A stretch of 64,000 bases of DNA from Amanita rubescens. Its lineage: Eukaryota > Basidiomycota > Agaricomycetes > Agaricales > Amanitaceae. The stretch is from contig WION01000019.1 in assembly GCA_015039365.1 (NCBI GenBank), forward strand, positions 1 through 64,000, in the 5' to 3' direction. Position numbers and translations under genes: made by a program. A model generated the notes under the pieces. That model saw nothing but the letters and a program-made list of their open reading frames with translations, was not told the origin of the DNA and made no database searches. This document shows, in pieces, positions 20,686-33,364 of the stretch (positions are counted from its first letter, which is position 1; each line of letters starts with the position of its first letter).

Positions 20686-21180
20686 TCAGTACATGTACTC
20701 CTCTTCGTCCATGTTGTCCAAGGGCCAGTGCGCCGCGATCTGAGCCCGTTCCTCCGCCAATGTATCCAACTTCAGCTGCTTGCTGCGCGTTATGGCTTGC
20801 TCGTAGTGCTCGGTGGGCACCCAGCCCTCTGGCCTGAAGCCGATCATGATCCGGCACGCCTCTAGAGTCTCGTCCGCTCTTCTCTGTTCTGCATCTAGCC
20901 TCCTCGTCTCGCATATGTCCTTGGTGTCGAACACGACAGGACATGGCGGGCCTCCCCTCGTAAGCGTCTCCCAGTTCTCCGTTGCTTCTACAGCGCAACC
21001 TTCAGCGCGAGAGTTTTGCCTTCCCACGGGTCAGAAGAGGCGGCGGCGGAGCACGCCCATGGGGTCCGTCAATGCCGTGTAATGAAGCTTGTTGTACTTC
21101 TCCGTGTTTTTGACGTAGGGGTAATGGACGAGGGGTCGGCGGTAGAGTTCCTTCTCTCGGCTTTGCTGGGTTTCGCATAA
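20686..21180 (-). pseudogene. Phosphotransferase (APH/PKL-like) gene, inverted C-terminal fragment
   Basis: The minus strand reads first LPENLNDLCETQQSREKELY and YVKNTEKYNKLHYTALTDP (about 21180-21035). It then hits a stop or frame change near 21030 and continues ATENWETL, CPVVFDTKDICETRRLDAEQ, MIGFRPEGWVPTEHYEQA and the terminal NMDEEEYMY to 20686. That is the order expected of the C-terminal half of the same family, but on the strand opposite to the catalytic core. The two parts therefore lie tail-to-tail, as produced by an inversion. Confidence 0.75.
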
Positions 21181-22328
21181 ATCGTTCAAATTCTCCGGTA
21201 GCGACTACGCAGCGTCATAGATTGCGAAATAGGATCGTCTAGGATCCTTGATGTTGATCCTTTACCCGCTTTACCTCTCGCAAGGCAGTCTGGGTAGCTT
21301 GGGGCTGTCAGCGGCCCATCCCGAGCGAGTATGAGACATAGACTCGTTGGGTACATAATAACGGTCGTTTGCCTTGCGCACTTATCTGAGTCTGTGGTCC
21401 TCGCTCGAGGACGTTCATTCTCAGGCCGAAGGTTGAAAAAGACCCTCCGGGCTCTTCCAGCGATATCAATGTGGCCAGCTATGGGAGAGCATCCAGCTCA
21501 ACACCGCTACGAAGTCGGAAGGACGTCTTTGAAGGTTTTAACGCAAGGTACGATTAGCTGCTTTGTAATTGTAGCTCTTAATACTATATTATCTGCGTCC
21601 ACCTGGCACCAGTGCACTGGTGCGAAGGTTAGTAAGATTTGTCAAGACTTGTAGCAAACGCACCCTCGCCAGGAGGCGCGCGAAAACTTGAAGTTGCTCG
21701 CTCTTTCTCGGAGTTCGACCTTCCCATAATCATATCGCTAGTCTTTATTCCTACTGTCAGTTGCCAAAACTTGACAGTTTGAACTTGGGGGCTCCCCAGG
21801 TGTTTTCCTGGCTAATTCTTCATTTCGCAGCCGCAGTCATCAGTGGCCACATGCAGAAGTTTGCGCGCGTGATTCACTTTGCTATTTATTTCCAGGCGCA
21901 AAATCATATAGCGCAACGTCTCCCTGTTCTGGTGTAAGCAACGTGACGACTTCACGTGAAGATGGTCAGGTGTCGGGACTGTCGGGCCTCGGGCCTCGGC
22001 GTCATCCCAGTCGGTCTGACAGAAAACGTGGAGTTGATTTCGGACAGATCAAAACATTGATAGTAATACATTCTGCCAAACAAAAATGTCGTATGACGGG
22101 ACATATTGGCCCTGGTTGACCTGGCAGGCCATACGATGCGAAGGCATAAAGCTGATATCGGCCGAGGCCATGTGAATAATAAGCAAGAACTGCGGGTAGA
22201 CGGGGCGGAGGACCGAGGAAAGCGTAAGCAAAGGGTTGCCCCAAAGAAATGAAAGTTTGGGTCAATAAATATTTACGGAAACACCGCCCTTCCCTTGCCT
22301 GCCCTGCGCGCCTCTCCTTCTTTCTTCC
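21181..22328. other. Intergenic region and OLE1 upstream region
   Basis: No supported gene; ORFs at 21331-21654 and 22002-22265 show no family similarity. The last 55 bases before the OLE1 ATG are strongly CT-rich (for example CGCGCCTCTCCTTCTTTCTTCC), a usual transcription-start feature of highly expressed fungal genes. Confidence 0.5.
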
Positions 22329-24015
22329 ATGTCTTCTGTTAGTCGCAGAATGACTCCCCCGTCCTCACTTTCAGCCGCATCCTCCACTACCACCCTCGCA
22401 TCTCCAGACTCAACCCCAATGAAGAAAGATGATACCATCCCCATAGATATCAACATTCCCGACAACTACGTCGAGCATACCCTCAAGTCCACTAAACCGT
22501 TACCACCCATCACTTGGGACAATTGGTTCAAGGAAATTAACTGGCTCAGCTTCACCATCCTCACCGTCACCCCATTCATTGGCATCGTTGGCGCTTACTT
22601 AGTGAAGCTCCGCTGGGAGACATTTTTGTTCTCCATTTTCTATTACTATGTCACTGGTTTAGGTGAGCTGTCGATGTCTGATGAAAACACGCGTTTTTAA
22701 ACCAGAAAAGGTATCACGGCTGGGTACCATCGCTTGTGGGCACACAGGTCCTACAACGCGTCCAAGCCTCTCCAGTACTTCCTCGCTTTGGCAGGTGCAG
22801 GTGCAGTCGAGGGTTCCATCAAGTGGTGGTCGCGAGGCCACCGCGCACACCACCGCTACACCGACACCGATTTGGACCCGTACAATGCTCACAAAGGACT
22901 ATGGTGGTCGCATATGGGGTGGATGCTCGTCAAACCTCGCAGGAAGCCGGGCGTTGCAGACGTCAGTGACCTGTCGAAGAGTGACGTTGTCAAGTGGCAA
23001 CATCGCCATTATGTTAAGCTCATTTTATTCATGGGTTTCATCGTTCCTACCGTCATTCCCTGGCTTTTCTGGAACGATGCTGCCGGTGGCTACATTTATG
23101 CCGGAGTCTTGAGGCTTTGCTTTGTTCATCATGTGAGTTCGTATTTTTTGAGGCTTGGCCTGCGTGCTAATAAGCACCTAGTCGACATTCTGTGTCAACT
23201 CACTCGCCCATTGGCTTGGAGAGGCGCCGTTTGATGACAAGCACACTCCCCGTGACCACGTCATCACTGCTCTTGTTACCATTGGCGAGGGTTACCACAA
23301 CTTCCATCACCAATTCCCCATGGACTACAGGAACGCCATCAAGTGGTACCAATATGACCCGACCAAGTGGTTCATCTGGGTCTGTCAGAACGTTGGACTG
23401 GCAAGCCACCTTAAGGTAGGGCAGCGATATACTGTTTCATCAAATCATCTGACTGTAGTCTAGATCTTCCCCGAGAACGAGGTCAAAAAGGGACAATTGA
23501 CAATGCAACTCAAGAAACTCAGGGCGACCCAGGAAAAACTTCTTTGGCCGCAAGATACGGATCTTCCGGTTATCAGCTGGGAAAGCTGTACGTTATTTGG
23601 TTCCTCTGCTGACCCTAACTGACTTTGGAATTTCAGTCCAAGAGCAATCACAAAAGCGCCCGTTGGTTCTCATTTCAGGTTTCATCCACGATGTGTCGGA
23701 TTTCATCGAAGAACACCCAGGTGGTCCCTCACCTTTTGATCAAAATGATTGGCAAGGACGCAACAACAGCTTTCTTCGGTGGTGTCTATGACCATTCAAA
23801 TGCGGCGCACAATGTATGTTGTATCTTGTCAATTCATGCTCATTATAATAACATTTCATCAGTTGCTTGCTATGAAACGTGTCGGTGTTTTGCATGGTGG
23901 CGCTCCTCACGGTACGGAAGACAAATTTGTTCCTCCAAGCCAACGCTTGAAGATTGCACGATACAATGAATTGGGCTCTGCGTATGGTAGCAGCACGGCA
24001 TACTCGGACTGGTGA
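22329..24015 (+). CDS. OLE1: Acyl-CoA delta-9 desaturase (with apparent +1 frameshift)
   Basis: Exons 22329-22662, 22711-23132, 23182-23415, 23464-23587, 23637-23813 and 23863-24015. The enzyme introduces the delta-9 double bond into saturated acyl-CoA at the ER membrane. All three histidine boxes are present: [15 protein letters not shown] and HNFHH, with flanking membrane segments. The C-terminal part is the fused cytochrome b5 electron donor ([16 protein letters not shown], heme ligand His in HPGG; later [14 protein letters not shown]). The exons sum to 1444 nt, one more than a multiple of three. The extra base lies in the CCC at 23726-23728 just after HPGG; the residues on each side are family-typical but in different frames. 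This is either a sequence error or a real frameshift. It is convergent with LTN1. Confidence 0.9.
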
Positions 24016-24289
24016 AGGTATGCTGGGTTGAATAGATCCACAAAATTCGACCAATGTCAGATTGGTCGAGAGGGAATGGTTTTTTTGACGCGTCATGATA
24101 CACGGCTGATAATAGTAATAAATGGACTGAGATGAAACTGCTTTCTTATACTTTCGTGTCGACATTATTCATCACTTGCATAACCTCATTCGCATTATTG
24201 TAGATGTTAGTTTCTATTGCTGTACGTTGCTAGATAACCAGAAAGGACGAATAAAATGTGAGAGGTATGCCTCCCCAGTCGTTTATTTC

Positions 24290-27200
24290 TTAAATGAAGT
24301 CTGAGCGACAGAGAGGACAGCTGGACGAGTGACTCGTATTGAACCACTGTTTGCCGAGATTTCAATAAGAGCAGCGCATCACATGAAGATCAACCATACC
24401 TTATACAAACATCCAGCGTGGAAACGATTCCGACACGTCTTGCACGGTTTCTTTGGCAGACTCCCGTCCATAGGGCTGATAATGCTTTAAATAAGAAGCG
24501 TCAGTACCTCGGTCTCCCGAATTCAACAACGCCACTTACGAATAGCAAATCGCACACTCTGTTTGACCTTCAAAATGCAACGTGACGTTCTTTTTAAAGA
24601 GACCAAGCCCATCGAGGATTCTTCCATTCTGTTACCATCCCAAGAGCACATCAGGCACTGTAAAAAAAGAAGCGCATACCAACTCACATGCGACCAAATA
24701 CTCTGCTGCACGGCAAGAATCCACGCTCTCCACCGATGTTCATCGACGCCAACCCGCTTGACATCCTTCACCTCGATCTTATGCAACGGCCAATCAGCCG
24801 GGATCTTCAACCTAATCTCCAACTGATGCTCGTCCACAGCATACGCAGCAGCCACCTCGTTCGACGTCGACGTCACCTTGATCTTGAAATTCTCGTCGAC
24901 GAGATCCGAAGTCGCTTCTGCGCTCTTGGCGTGCGCCAGCTCGGCTCGGATAATCACGGGAGAAAAGTGCGTGGAGGTGTAGCTGGTGACGGTCGACGAT
25001 AGTTGTCGTTCTTTGCAATCGAGCACCCAGTTGTGGATCAGAGATGGGACCGTCAGTAGTGCGCGATAATACAGATGAGCCGTTAGAACGGGTATGCTGA
25101 ACGGAGTCCCCGGTTCGTACACTAAGCAAAAAGTCAGTACAACCAACGTGGCAGAAGAAATTCACTTACGTTCTACGTAGTACTCGTCGACGGCCCATAT
25201 ATCGAGCTTGAACGCCTTGGCGGGTCCTCTGTTGAGCTGCAGGATGCTTCAAAATGTTCGGCATGAATTCTCTCGATACGAAGGTCAAGATTCCGAAGTT
25301 GGTCAATGTAACCCGTCCTGACTTTGAGAGACTAACATAACAGTCAGCAACACTGGCCGACAAAAAGTTCAGTAGACGAACCGCGTCTTGGAAAGAGTCG
25401 AAAACCAGCATCCACCCAAGAAGATAACCAAATGCGCTCTATCAGGCTAGTGAATTACGGTGCGATGACGAACATTGTGGTACAGTACCTGTTCCTGCCA
25501 CAACCCATCGGTGTCACTCATGCTGAGGTCGATTTGCAAAATGGCCATCAACTCATCTGGCAAGTCAATCTTCGTTGTCGACTCTACGTCGACTCCAGCT
25601 TCTATGACGAGATGTTCTGTACGTTTCTTTGCGGCTGCGCTTAGCAGATGATACGCCATTTTTTGGACATCGGCCGATAAATCGAGCAGTAGGTGACTCA
25701 TCTGTAGAGGTGTGAACTTTATTCTCCGAAATAAGTGAGTTCATGCTGACCTTTGGCAAGGTTTCAACCTCCATGAGACTCGACGGTAGGTCTTGTAAAA
25801 CGGCCAGTATAAGCTCTCGACAAATTGAGCGCGGAACAGAAGTCCCCGCAGCATCTACGACGATGAGTTTGTGCCCACGGCTGCTGTAGAAGAACATACC
25901 GAGCTTTACTACGGCCATGTCCCTGACTGTCTTTAGTATAGGCGTCCTCCTTGGTCCCCAGCTTTCCAAGAACCCCTTGTTCGTACTTGACAAATCCTGA
26001 ATCAGGATGACCAATTTCAAGGCTCTCGCTAATGCCGTGAGCGTTATATCATCCTTGATGTCGGAACTCTGCTATACTCGTAAGTCGATGCACCAATGCA
26101 AACGGTCCGGCTCACTTCTAAATTGCTCTCAATGACATCAAAGATAAACTCCCAATGGCCACCCGGGACAGTGTGTAGAATGGGTGCTAAATGCAGAAAC
26201 ACCAGAAGCATAACACTTTCCACTTCCTCGTCAATATCTTCATCTGATGTTATCCATTGCTGGCATGCTTTGATGACGTTGACGGCACGTTGCTGAGGTA
26301 GAAATATGATAACAGATTCTGGGTCTGGCGCGGTTGAAACGAGTCTTCGGAGCGTAAGGAGCCCATCGGTGTTGACTCGACTTGGCGAGATCCCCAGCAA
26401 GGAAGCGGCGAGTTCGTTACGATAACGATCTAATCTTTGCGGCTCTGGAGCACATTCTACTATCGTTGACGTTATCGCCATTGACGTTTCTGGTGCTTTA
26501 CAGGAATCAATCACGATGCTGTAAAATAAATGTATTCGTATTGCGCACCATCACGTTCTAATTTCTTGGAAAGTGCAAACCAACGATCCGCCTCGTCCTT
26601 ATCGACATCGTCCAAGACGTGTTGTAAAGCCATCTTCAAGACACGAGAGGCGCGGCTTCCATCCGTTTCTTTGGCATCATTGATAAGCTCTACAAGGAGC
26701 TTCGCAAGTCCGTTCGACCCATCCAATGCAACATTTTGAGTAACAGCGTGCAAGACGCTTTGTCGCCAACCATCTTCATAGCTCGAAGTGAGGATGTATG
26801 TCACAATTTGCGACCCCTTCGTCACGAGGTCATCTAGATATTCGTTCAATGCTTCCGAAGAGAGCAAAGGACTTCGTCCGGCAGGGTAACTTTGGAGATC
26901 TGTCGCGTAGACCATAAAACTAAGTATATGCTTTAACGCCCAGATATTCTGTTTTGCTTCTTTCCTATTCTCTGACAGCACCAGAATCAAAGCGCAGACC
27001 GCTCGTGCATATTGGCTATATCCCCGCGAGTCGCACTCAGGACTCAGAGCACTATTCTCTTCACCGGGAATAATGAGTGGGTCAATAATGGCCAAACTAG
27101 GATGAATGACATCTTGCGGGAGTGTGGAAAGCATGTCGTCATACTCGGCGTGAGTTGGGAGAAGGTCAGCGACAAGATTCAAGTGTAATGATGTAGCGTG

Positions 27201-30200
27201 CTGAGTTGCGACCTTTACCACGTCTTCCGGCCTGCACCATGGTGAATAAATCTCATCCAAATGTGGGCTTGGGGAATACTCACATTAACCGAAGCTCCGT
27301 CATGCATATCAATGTCCTCAAGCGTTTTTTGAGCTTTGGAATGATAATATCCCGTCTGTCTTGGGAGCATCGCTGCGACCTCCTTGTCCAGAGTTTTTGT
27401 GCGTACTGGGAAACTTCAATGGTATCATCAGGAGAACACCCAGGAAGCAAATATCCAAGAACAAATATGTTCACGACTGCCGTGTCGAGTTCTCTTGTGG
27501 GAGATTCAAATGTGGAAACCTCCAAAACGGTTTCGAAAAGGTGCAGTACCGATTCAAGCTTTGCAGAGGACGTTCCTGTCCATAGCATGGACTGAATCTG
27601 GTGATTGAAAGTGCTAAAAAGTGCGTGATGAACAGCCGTGAGGCCCTCCTTCGAGAGAACATGATCTAGTTCATCGCGCAATTCATATCATTTCTTGCCA
27701 GAATAGATTTAACTCACCACCAATGCGCAAAATTTGTTCGAGGAGAGGCAAATCGCCTGCTGTCAATGAGCCTTCCATGATACCATCTACCCACTTTAGG
27801 ACCAAATCGTCCAGTTCACCATCTTTCGGTTTCAGATGAGACGGAAGACGACCTGCGTCGATGATAGGCTTCATGAGAACTAAACCTTTCTGCGGCTCTT
27901 GTGCGACTGCTGCGAGCAACGCTTGCCACACCTTCAAGACATGTTCTCCGCTTCCTCGGTAAGTCAAGTAGGCCTGGATAAGAGCTGGGGAATGTTCAAG
28001 GAGAAGGAAGCTACATTCATCAAGAAGACCATCGATAACCTGTGAAAATAATTCGTGTGCTTGCTTCCGCACGAGATAAACGTGCTCTGACCTCAATTAC
28101 ATGCGGATCTATAAATAATGTTTCCCGCAACGTGGTTAGCATATTGACCAAAAACGAAAGGCCTCTGATCTCTGCTGTAATAAGTTCCTCAGCAGTCAAG
28201 CCTTTGCGAATATCCTCTACCGATTGCTGCATAATTTCTCTATTCAGCGAGTTCACTAGAGGTTCCAGTGTAGGCTTGGACGAAAATTGGTCACGTAACG
28301 ATTTCAAGACTGTTGAAACGAGTGATGGGTTCAAATCCTTAGACTCCTTCGCGCGCTGTGCGATAGACTCCCAGGCAGGTTGGAATAAGGCTACAGGCGA
28401 GCCCAGTCACGACTTAAGCCAGGACAAGACTTGGGGATCTCACCTTCGAGGCCGTTATGCAGTGATACTAATAATTTACCAAGTAGATTCGCGGACGCGA
28501 CTTCCTCGACTTTAAGTCGATTGCTGCACAGACTGTCCCATATTCGTCCAATCTCCTCCTCGACTATCCGTAACGCGGTCGCTTGGGAGTCCTCTTTAGA
28601 CAGGGAAACGTCCCCCATAGTATCCGCTTCTTTGCACAGCCGTTTCGCGAGGAATACAACGCACTCAACCAGCGATGATAAAAAGGCAGTGGATGCGACT
28701 GAGCGTTGCAATGAACTAAGCGCGCGGCTATCGACGGCTGCCCACATCGCCGTGAATAGATCGGAGGATGGGAATGAGGAACTGAAAAGCATCTGACGAC
28801 GCGTTTGAGCACATAGATTACGAATCGACGCTTTCTGGACGTACGGTTTTGGGGATGGTTGACAAAATGACCAAAACGGCGGGGTATCCTTGGAGAGGGG
28901 AACCGGAACATCCGGAACCCAAAAAATTGAGGAACTCGCGATAGGCAGAGGACGAGCCACAAGTCATGCTATGGGTTAGTTTTTCCGACGCTCCTTGCCC
29001 ACCATTCGTCTTCACTGCTTTCGTCGTTTTCATCGCCCTCGGCTTCCCGGACGTTATCTACGACCCAACAGCTCGGGTGGTCTGTAGTCAAAGAGCGTGA
29101 GTGAGACCAGGTATGCAGATTGAGCCGTACCTCGCAAAAATGTTAGCAGAGGTTGCCACATAACTGCATGTACATTCGTATCCGTCTCAATCCACGCAGA
29201 CCGTAGTACAGCAGTGCTCAACGTTGGGAGCAATGAAAGAACATATTCTAAGAACGGTCAGGAGAACACAGCAGTTCCCCGAGCTTTCATCCTTACCTTT
29301 CGGTAACCTCACAGTACTTTGAAGGAGTGCCCAAGCAGACTTGCGGACGATTGGCTGAGCATAACCAAAACTTTCCAACCCTGTAGCAAATGGGCAGTTG
29401 TCGGCTGAACAGAGGGCACTCCATAAAGCAGGATTCGGAAGAATAGAAGACATGCTTTTATACGATTCTGAACTTGATTCTACGCGAGCGTTAGTAAACA
29501 TCCTCGACGAAACCAGAAGCGCATTACCGAGGACCCATTTGATGGCGCCAATAGCTCCGTATCTGATCCTCGCCCCCTTATCTTGGTCACTCTCCTCGAC
29601 TTCGTCACCTTTTCCACGGGCGCTTTGATCGGCTTCTTTCCGAGCGGGCACTGGTGTCGCGCGAATGCCTGACTTTTTATGGGCTGGCGGAGGCGGAGCT
29701 GTAGGGGGAGCCGGGTTAAGATGCGCATAGAGACCCAACGGGTCCAACGCCGCATTTTGAATAAAGCTTATGAGCGACCCCAGCAGTTCGCCTTCCAGTC
29801 GCAACTGATGCTCTGATGGAGCACCGGGAGTAGTGGTCACTGTAGCATTCCACGATTTCGAAGCGGCCTCGGATACCGCTCGGTCAACGTCATGCGCGGC
29901 CATACACCACGTTCCGACTACGCTCTCGACCTGAGATGCCGATGCCGATTCACGAATGAAAAATAACATCTGATCACGGACGGAAGGGATTTCGCACAAC
30001 GATGTATGTAGCATTGCCGTCAGCGCGCGTATTCGTCTTGACGAGTGCAGGAAAAGCGAGAATACATGATGGAACTGGTAGTCACCGCTGAATATAAATT
30101 GATCGCAAGGATAAGGTTATCTACGCACCCATACTGGTAGCATCTCGGCCAAGGTATCCGCAACGCCCTCTTTCCCTCCATCCTTAGTACATTCGTCGAC

Positions 30201-30527
30201 CCAGGAAAGCTGAAGATCTTCCAACGCGCGAATTTTTGTGACTTCTGCTTTCTTACCTAGGCTACGGAGTACTACCAGCAACTCCGGGGGTAGAGAATGT
30301 GCAAGGCCAGTTGTGTCAAGGGGGTCTGGTTGGGGAGGAAGAGGCTTGACGGGTGGAATGTACATCTTTTGACGCGGTTCCTGCTTCTTTCCCTTTCCCT
30401 TCCCTTTCGGTTTCTTCTCCTTCGACGGCGAGGGATCCTCTGGTTGGTTCTGAGCGCCAGCGGCCCGCTTCGCATGCTTCTTGCGCGTCCCAGACGAAGC
30501 GGACGACTTTGGATTCCCCTTCACCAT
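24290..30527 (-). CDS. LTN1: E3 ubiquitin ligase listerin (ribosome quality control)
   Basis: A large, intron-rich gene (about 6.2 kb, consistent with the family's roughly 1,600-1,800 aa). The N-terminus has a basic, low-complexity tail ([21 protein letters not shown]) followed by the conserved start of the HEAT-repeat array ([14 protein letters not shown]). The middle exons are HEAT-like helices. The C-terminus has [13 protein letters not shown], then after an intron [30 protein letters not shown], and the [43 protein letters not shown], stop at 24290-24292. Listerin ubiquitinates nascent chains on stalled 60S subunits. The final exon is 24346-24290. Splice junctions in the middle were not all resolved. 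Confidence 0.93.
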
Positions 30528-30741
30528 TCGCTCTACGTGGAGAGGGAGAGATGCTGAGATGACAATCTAGTCCAAAAGTGAAATGAGTCTTCGAGTGCAA
30601 GCAATCTTATCAGTCAGACGCCAACTCAGATGTGGCTGTGCTCGAGAGAGCATCATTCGATTCAAAAAGTGGATGTCAGTGGCATAGTAACTGAATTATT
30701 GAGGACTTTAATGATAGAAATTTGAAGTAAGAAAGGCCAAA

Positions 30742-30859
30742 AACCACAGCACCCAGGATTCCCGCGTGGTCCCCCACCGTGGTACTAACTAGGCGGCACT
30801 CTGGTTGACTGCGCAGATCGGACGGGATGCGGTGCTTTCAGAGTCCTATGGCCGTGGAT
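30742..30859 (-). rRNA. 5S ribosomal RNA
   Basis: Minus-strand sequence starting ATCCACGGCCATAGGACTC, continuing AAGCACCGCATCCCGTCC, GATCTGCGCAGTC and ending GGGTGCTGTGGTT, 118 nt, the basidiomycete 5S type. It is directly followed by a run of five T, a Pol III terminator. Ends can pair (ATCCACGGC.. / ..CTGTGGTT). It is a dispersed single gene 215 bp upstream of the LTN1 start codon, on the same strand. Confidence 0.9.
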
Positions 30860-31800
30860 AAATTCATGATTTCTAGGCAACCCATAAACCATTTTTCTGG
30901 GGTGTTTCCACCCAGTAAATACACACACTCCTCTGTACGTTCTCGTCTCTCCAAATGTGCCTCGTATTCTTTTCTGGTTAATAGACACGATCCCCCACTC
31001 TATAGCCCATCGGGTCCCTCCCGTCACGCGAACAGGTGTTGGCTCGCAGCCGTATAGCTCAAATACCATCCACTTTCACGACAATCCCTCTTCCCTCTCC
31101 CCGTCGAAGGACCGCTTGTTGCCAATCAAAGGATGCTTGAGGGGTAGCGATAATCCAAGGTAGGAGGGAGCTCCGAGTCCAGGAGCTCTCCAAGAATCCG
31201 GCACGGCTTCTAGAGCCATGTACTATCCTTGTTGCGATCGAGAGGAGAGAGGGGAAGGAGGCTTGCGTGGTTAGAGCGTAAGGTGTGTCCCTGATCCTTT
31301 TCATTTCTTCCTTTCGTTGTATGCCGTTCGTTGACTCGATTGCTAGGATAGAATCGGACGATGGTTATTCAACGATCGATCCGCGGATGGGAAGCAGAGA
31401 GGAGGTGGGGACTGGCACATGTATATGGTCCATGGGTTTCTCCCCCACACGACGTGCTTTGGGGAGAATGGAATGGATAAAGATACCAGGTAAGCCCTGA
31501 TATCGTTCCTGTCGATACAGCTAACGCACGTCTGCATTCAGACGCGTATTCCGCATTGGTCGCGAGGGTTTGATCCCTCGCGCGGTTCGACAAGCATGAG
31601 ACACGCTCAAGAACTGCCCGTATGAGCTATCGACGGAAACGGGAGCTGAGGAAGCGCGACGAGGGGCGCGGGTGAGCGAGATAGGTCCGTTGGTGAGTCC
31701 TTTCTTATTTGAACGACGAGCACAAGTTCAGACGTGGCTGTGCAGCTGAAAAAAACGTTCAGAATAATAATTCACGAAATGACTATAAGAGACAGTTGAT
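30860..31800. other. Gene-free stretch with one strong hairpin
   Basis: No supported gene. The only clear structure is at 31561-31582: an 8-bp perfect stem CGCGAGGG / CCCTCGCG with loop TTTGAT. It is not part of a foldable tRNA as far as I can see. Confidence 0.4.
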
Positions 31801-33327
31801 TCATGTAAGTTTTACAGCTCTGGCAGTGAAAACAATCTTATTTGTCGAAAATGATGGGCCAAACCGCCACTCATCCGGATTGTCTTCGTCGGGAGGGTTC
31901 ATGGCGGATATACCTAATTGCAGAGTCAGTAGTGAATTAGGGGTTGCATTCAAGAGTGCTCACTGCGGCCAGTTTCGGAGTCGGAATTATCCTTGTTGGT
32001 GTCATCACCAAGGATGCGAGTTGATGAGGCAATCTCCAGACGATCAGATTGTCCGTATTGAGAGGGAACTCCAGGAGGAAACTCTACATTCCAGTACGGT
32101 CAGAGAGGCTCCGGAAATGAGTGAAGCACCTCACCGCTTGCGTCACTGCATTCACCACTGTCCCCAGCCCCGTCCCCACCCGCCATGGTAGCCTTCATTT
32201 TTCCCTTTTTGGCGGATGGACTACCTTCGCCACTGGCGTTCTTCCTCTTAGACTGCCTCCTCACACCTTCCCTTGCGCCTCTATCACTACTCGGCCCATC
32301 GCCTCTACCACTGCCACGACCGCCGCCACGACCGCCGCTTGGCCCACCGCTACCACTAGGGCCACTGCTAGAATTTTTCACCATGAGATGGCCGACAATC
32401 CTCCTTGCCAATAAAATATCCTCGCAGTCGGACAAATCATTTTGTAGTCGTGCCATCAGCGCAGCAAAGACAGCCCCTGCGAAAACTGGCAACCGCCAGT
32501 AACGTTTCTCCTCGAATCCTGCGACACCAGGTGCAAGCGGTACTCTGTCAAAATTCAAGTGGGTATCGTCTTCAATGCCCAACGAGTCAAAGATGCGAGC
32601 GACGTTCTCCGCAGCGGCGGAAGTGTTAGCAGGGGCTTCTCGGAATTCATTGTTAAGAATGACGGACAGGCCTGGTAGGTGTGGGGTAGACATGAGATCT
32701 CCAGCTGCTGTACTTGGATCAAGGGTAACCAGTGTGAAAAGCCCTAAGTATGGGATGATGGCGACAGGGTCGGGTAAATCCACCGGTGTCCCGTTCAAAG
32801 CCTCCGCCAGAAGATCGAAGACCTGGTCGCCGAAGTCTCAGCTCAGCGCGGAAACCTGAACGGAGAAGATGGCACACCTCGTGTAGCGGTTTCAGACCCT
32901 TGCGAGTAGACTTGACATATTTTTCGAGGTATTGGAGGATCGGGATCGGGAGAAACAGGACAACGAGATCTTTGGTGAAGAGGGCGTAGCAATTTGAGCA
33001 CTCTAGTATAATATCCCATCTACCCGCAAACACAGAATACAGTTAACCTCACTTACGAACAAGGGCATTTGTTTCTGAATTCCTTTTAAATCCTTCTTGT
33101 AAAATGCCAAGTCTGACTGCATTGCGAAGCTAAAGAGCACTAATGTCAGAACTTAGACGATACTATACCATGACTTCGCTGCAAACCTGATGTGTAGCTG
33201 CATCAAGTACATGCGCGCATTCAGTCGTGCTGATCCAGGCCAGGCAAATCACACAACGATATTGGTAGGTCCCGCGAATCTTGTTCTTAACAGATGCCGA
33301 GAAAGAGGCTTGGGACTCTCCTGCCAT
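31801..33327 (-). CDS. HNH-endonuclease-like protein with disordered C-terminus
   Basis: Exon 1 (33327-33187) encodes MAGESQASFSASVKNKI, then RCVICLAWISTTECAHVLDA. Exon 2 (33129-33057) gives LRNAVRLGILQEGFKRNSE. Exon 3 starts at 33002 with QCSNCYALFTKDLVVLFLP, then PILQYLEKYVKSTRK. This C-x2-C...AH...C-x2-C arrangement is the fungal HNH-like domain. The position after the last Cys pair is Tyr where a metal-binding His is usual. An intron near 32850 is unresolved. The next exon holds DLPDPVAIIPYLGLF and a Gly/Ser/Arg-rich stretch with a basic patch (SAKKGKMKA). Two last exons give an acidic tail and a stop at 31801-31803. Nuclear targeting is plausible. Function unknown. Confidence 0.65.
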
Positions 33328-33364
33328 GGAGGTTCCGGGGGCAGGACGCGAGTGACAGGACGTT

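Noticed and set aside
20254..20865. A 203-aa intact phosphotransferase-like protein
   Set aside because: Only residues up to about 125 match the family. The rest is antisense of the inverted C-terminal fragment, so the ORF is not a real full gene.
30297..30600. Overlapping plus- and minus-strand ORFs at the LTN1 start
   Set aside because: They are shadows of the basic low-complexity N-terminus of LTN1.
31561..31582. Hairpin CGCGAGGG-TTTGAT-CCCTCGCG resembling a tRNA T-arm
   Set aside because: The loop is 6 nt instead of 7 and no acceptor, D or anticodon arms fit upstream or downstream on either strand.
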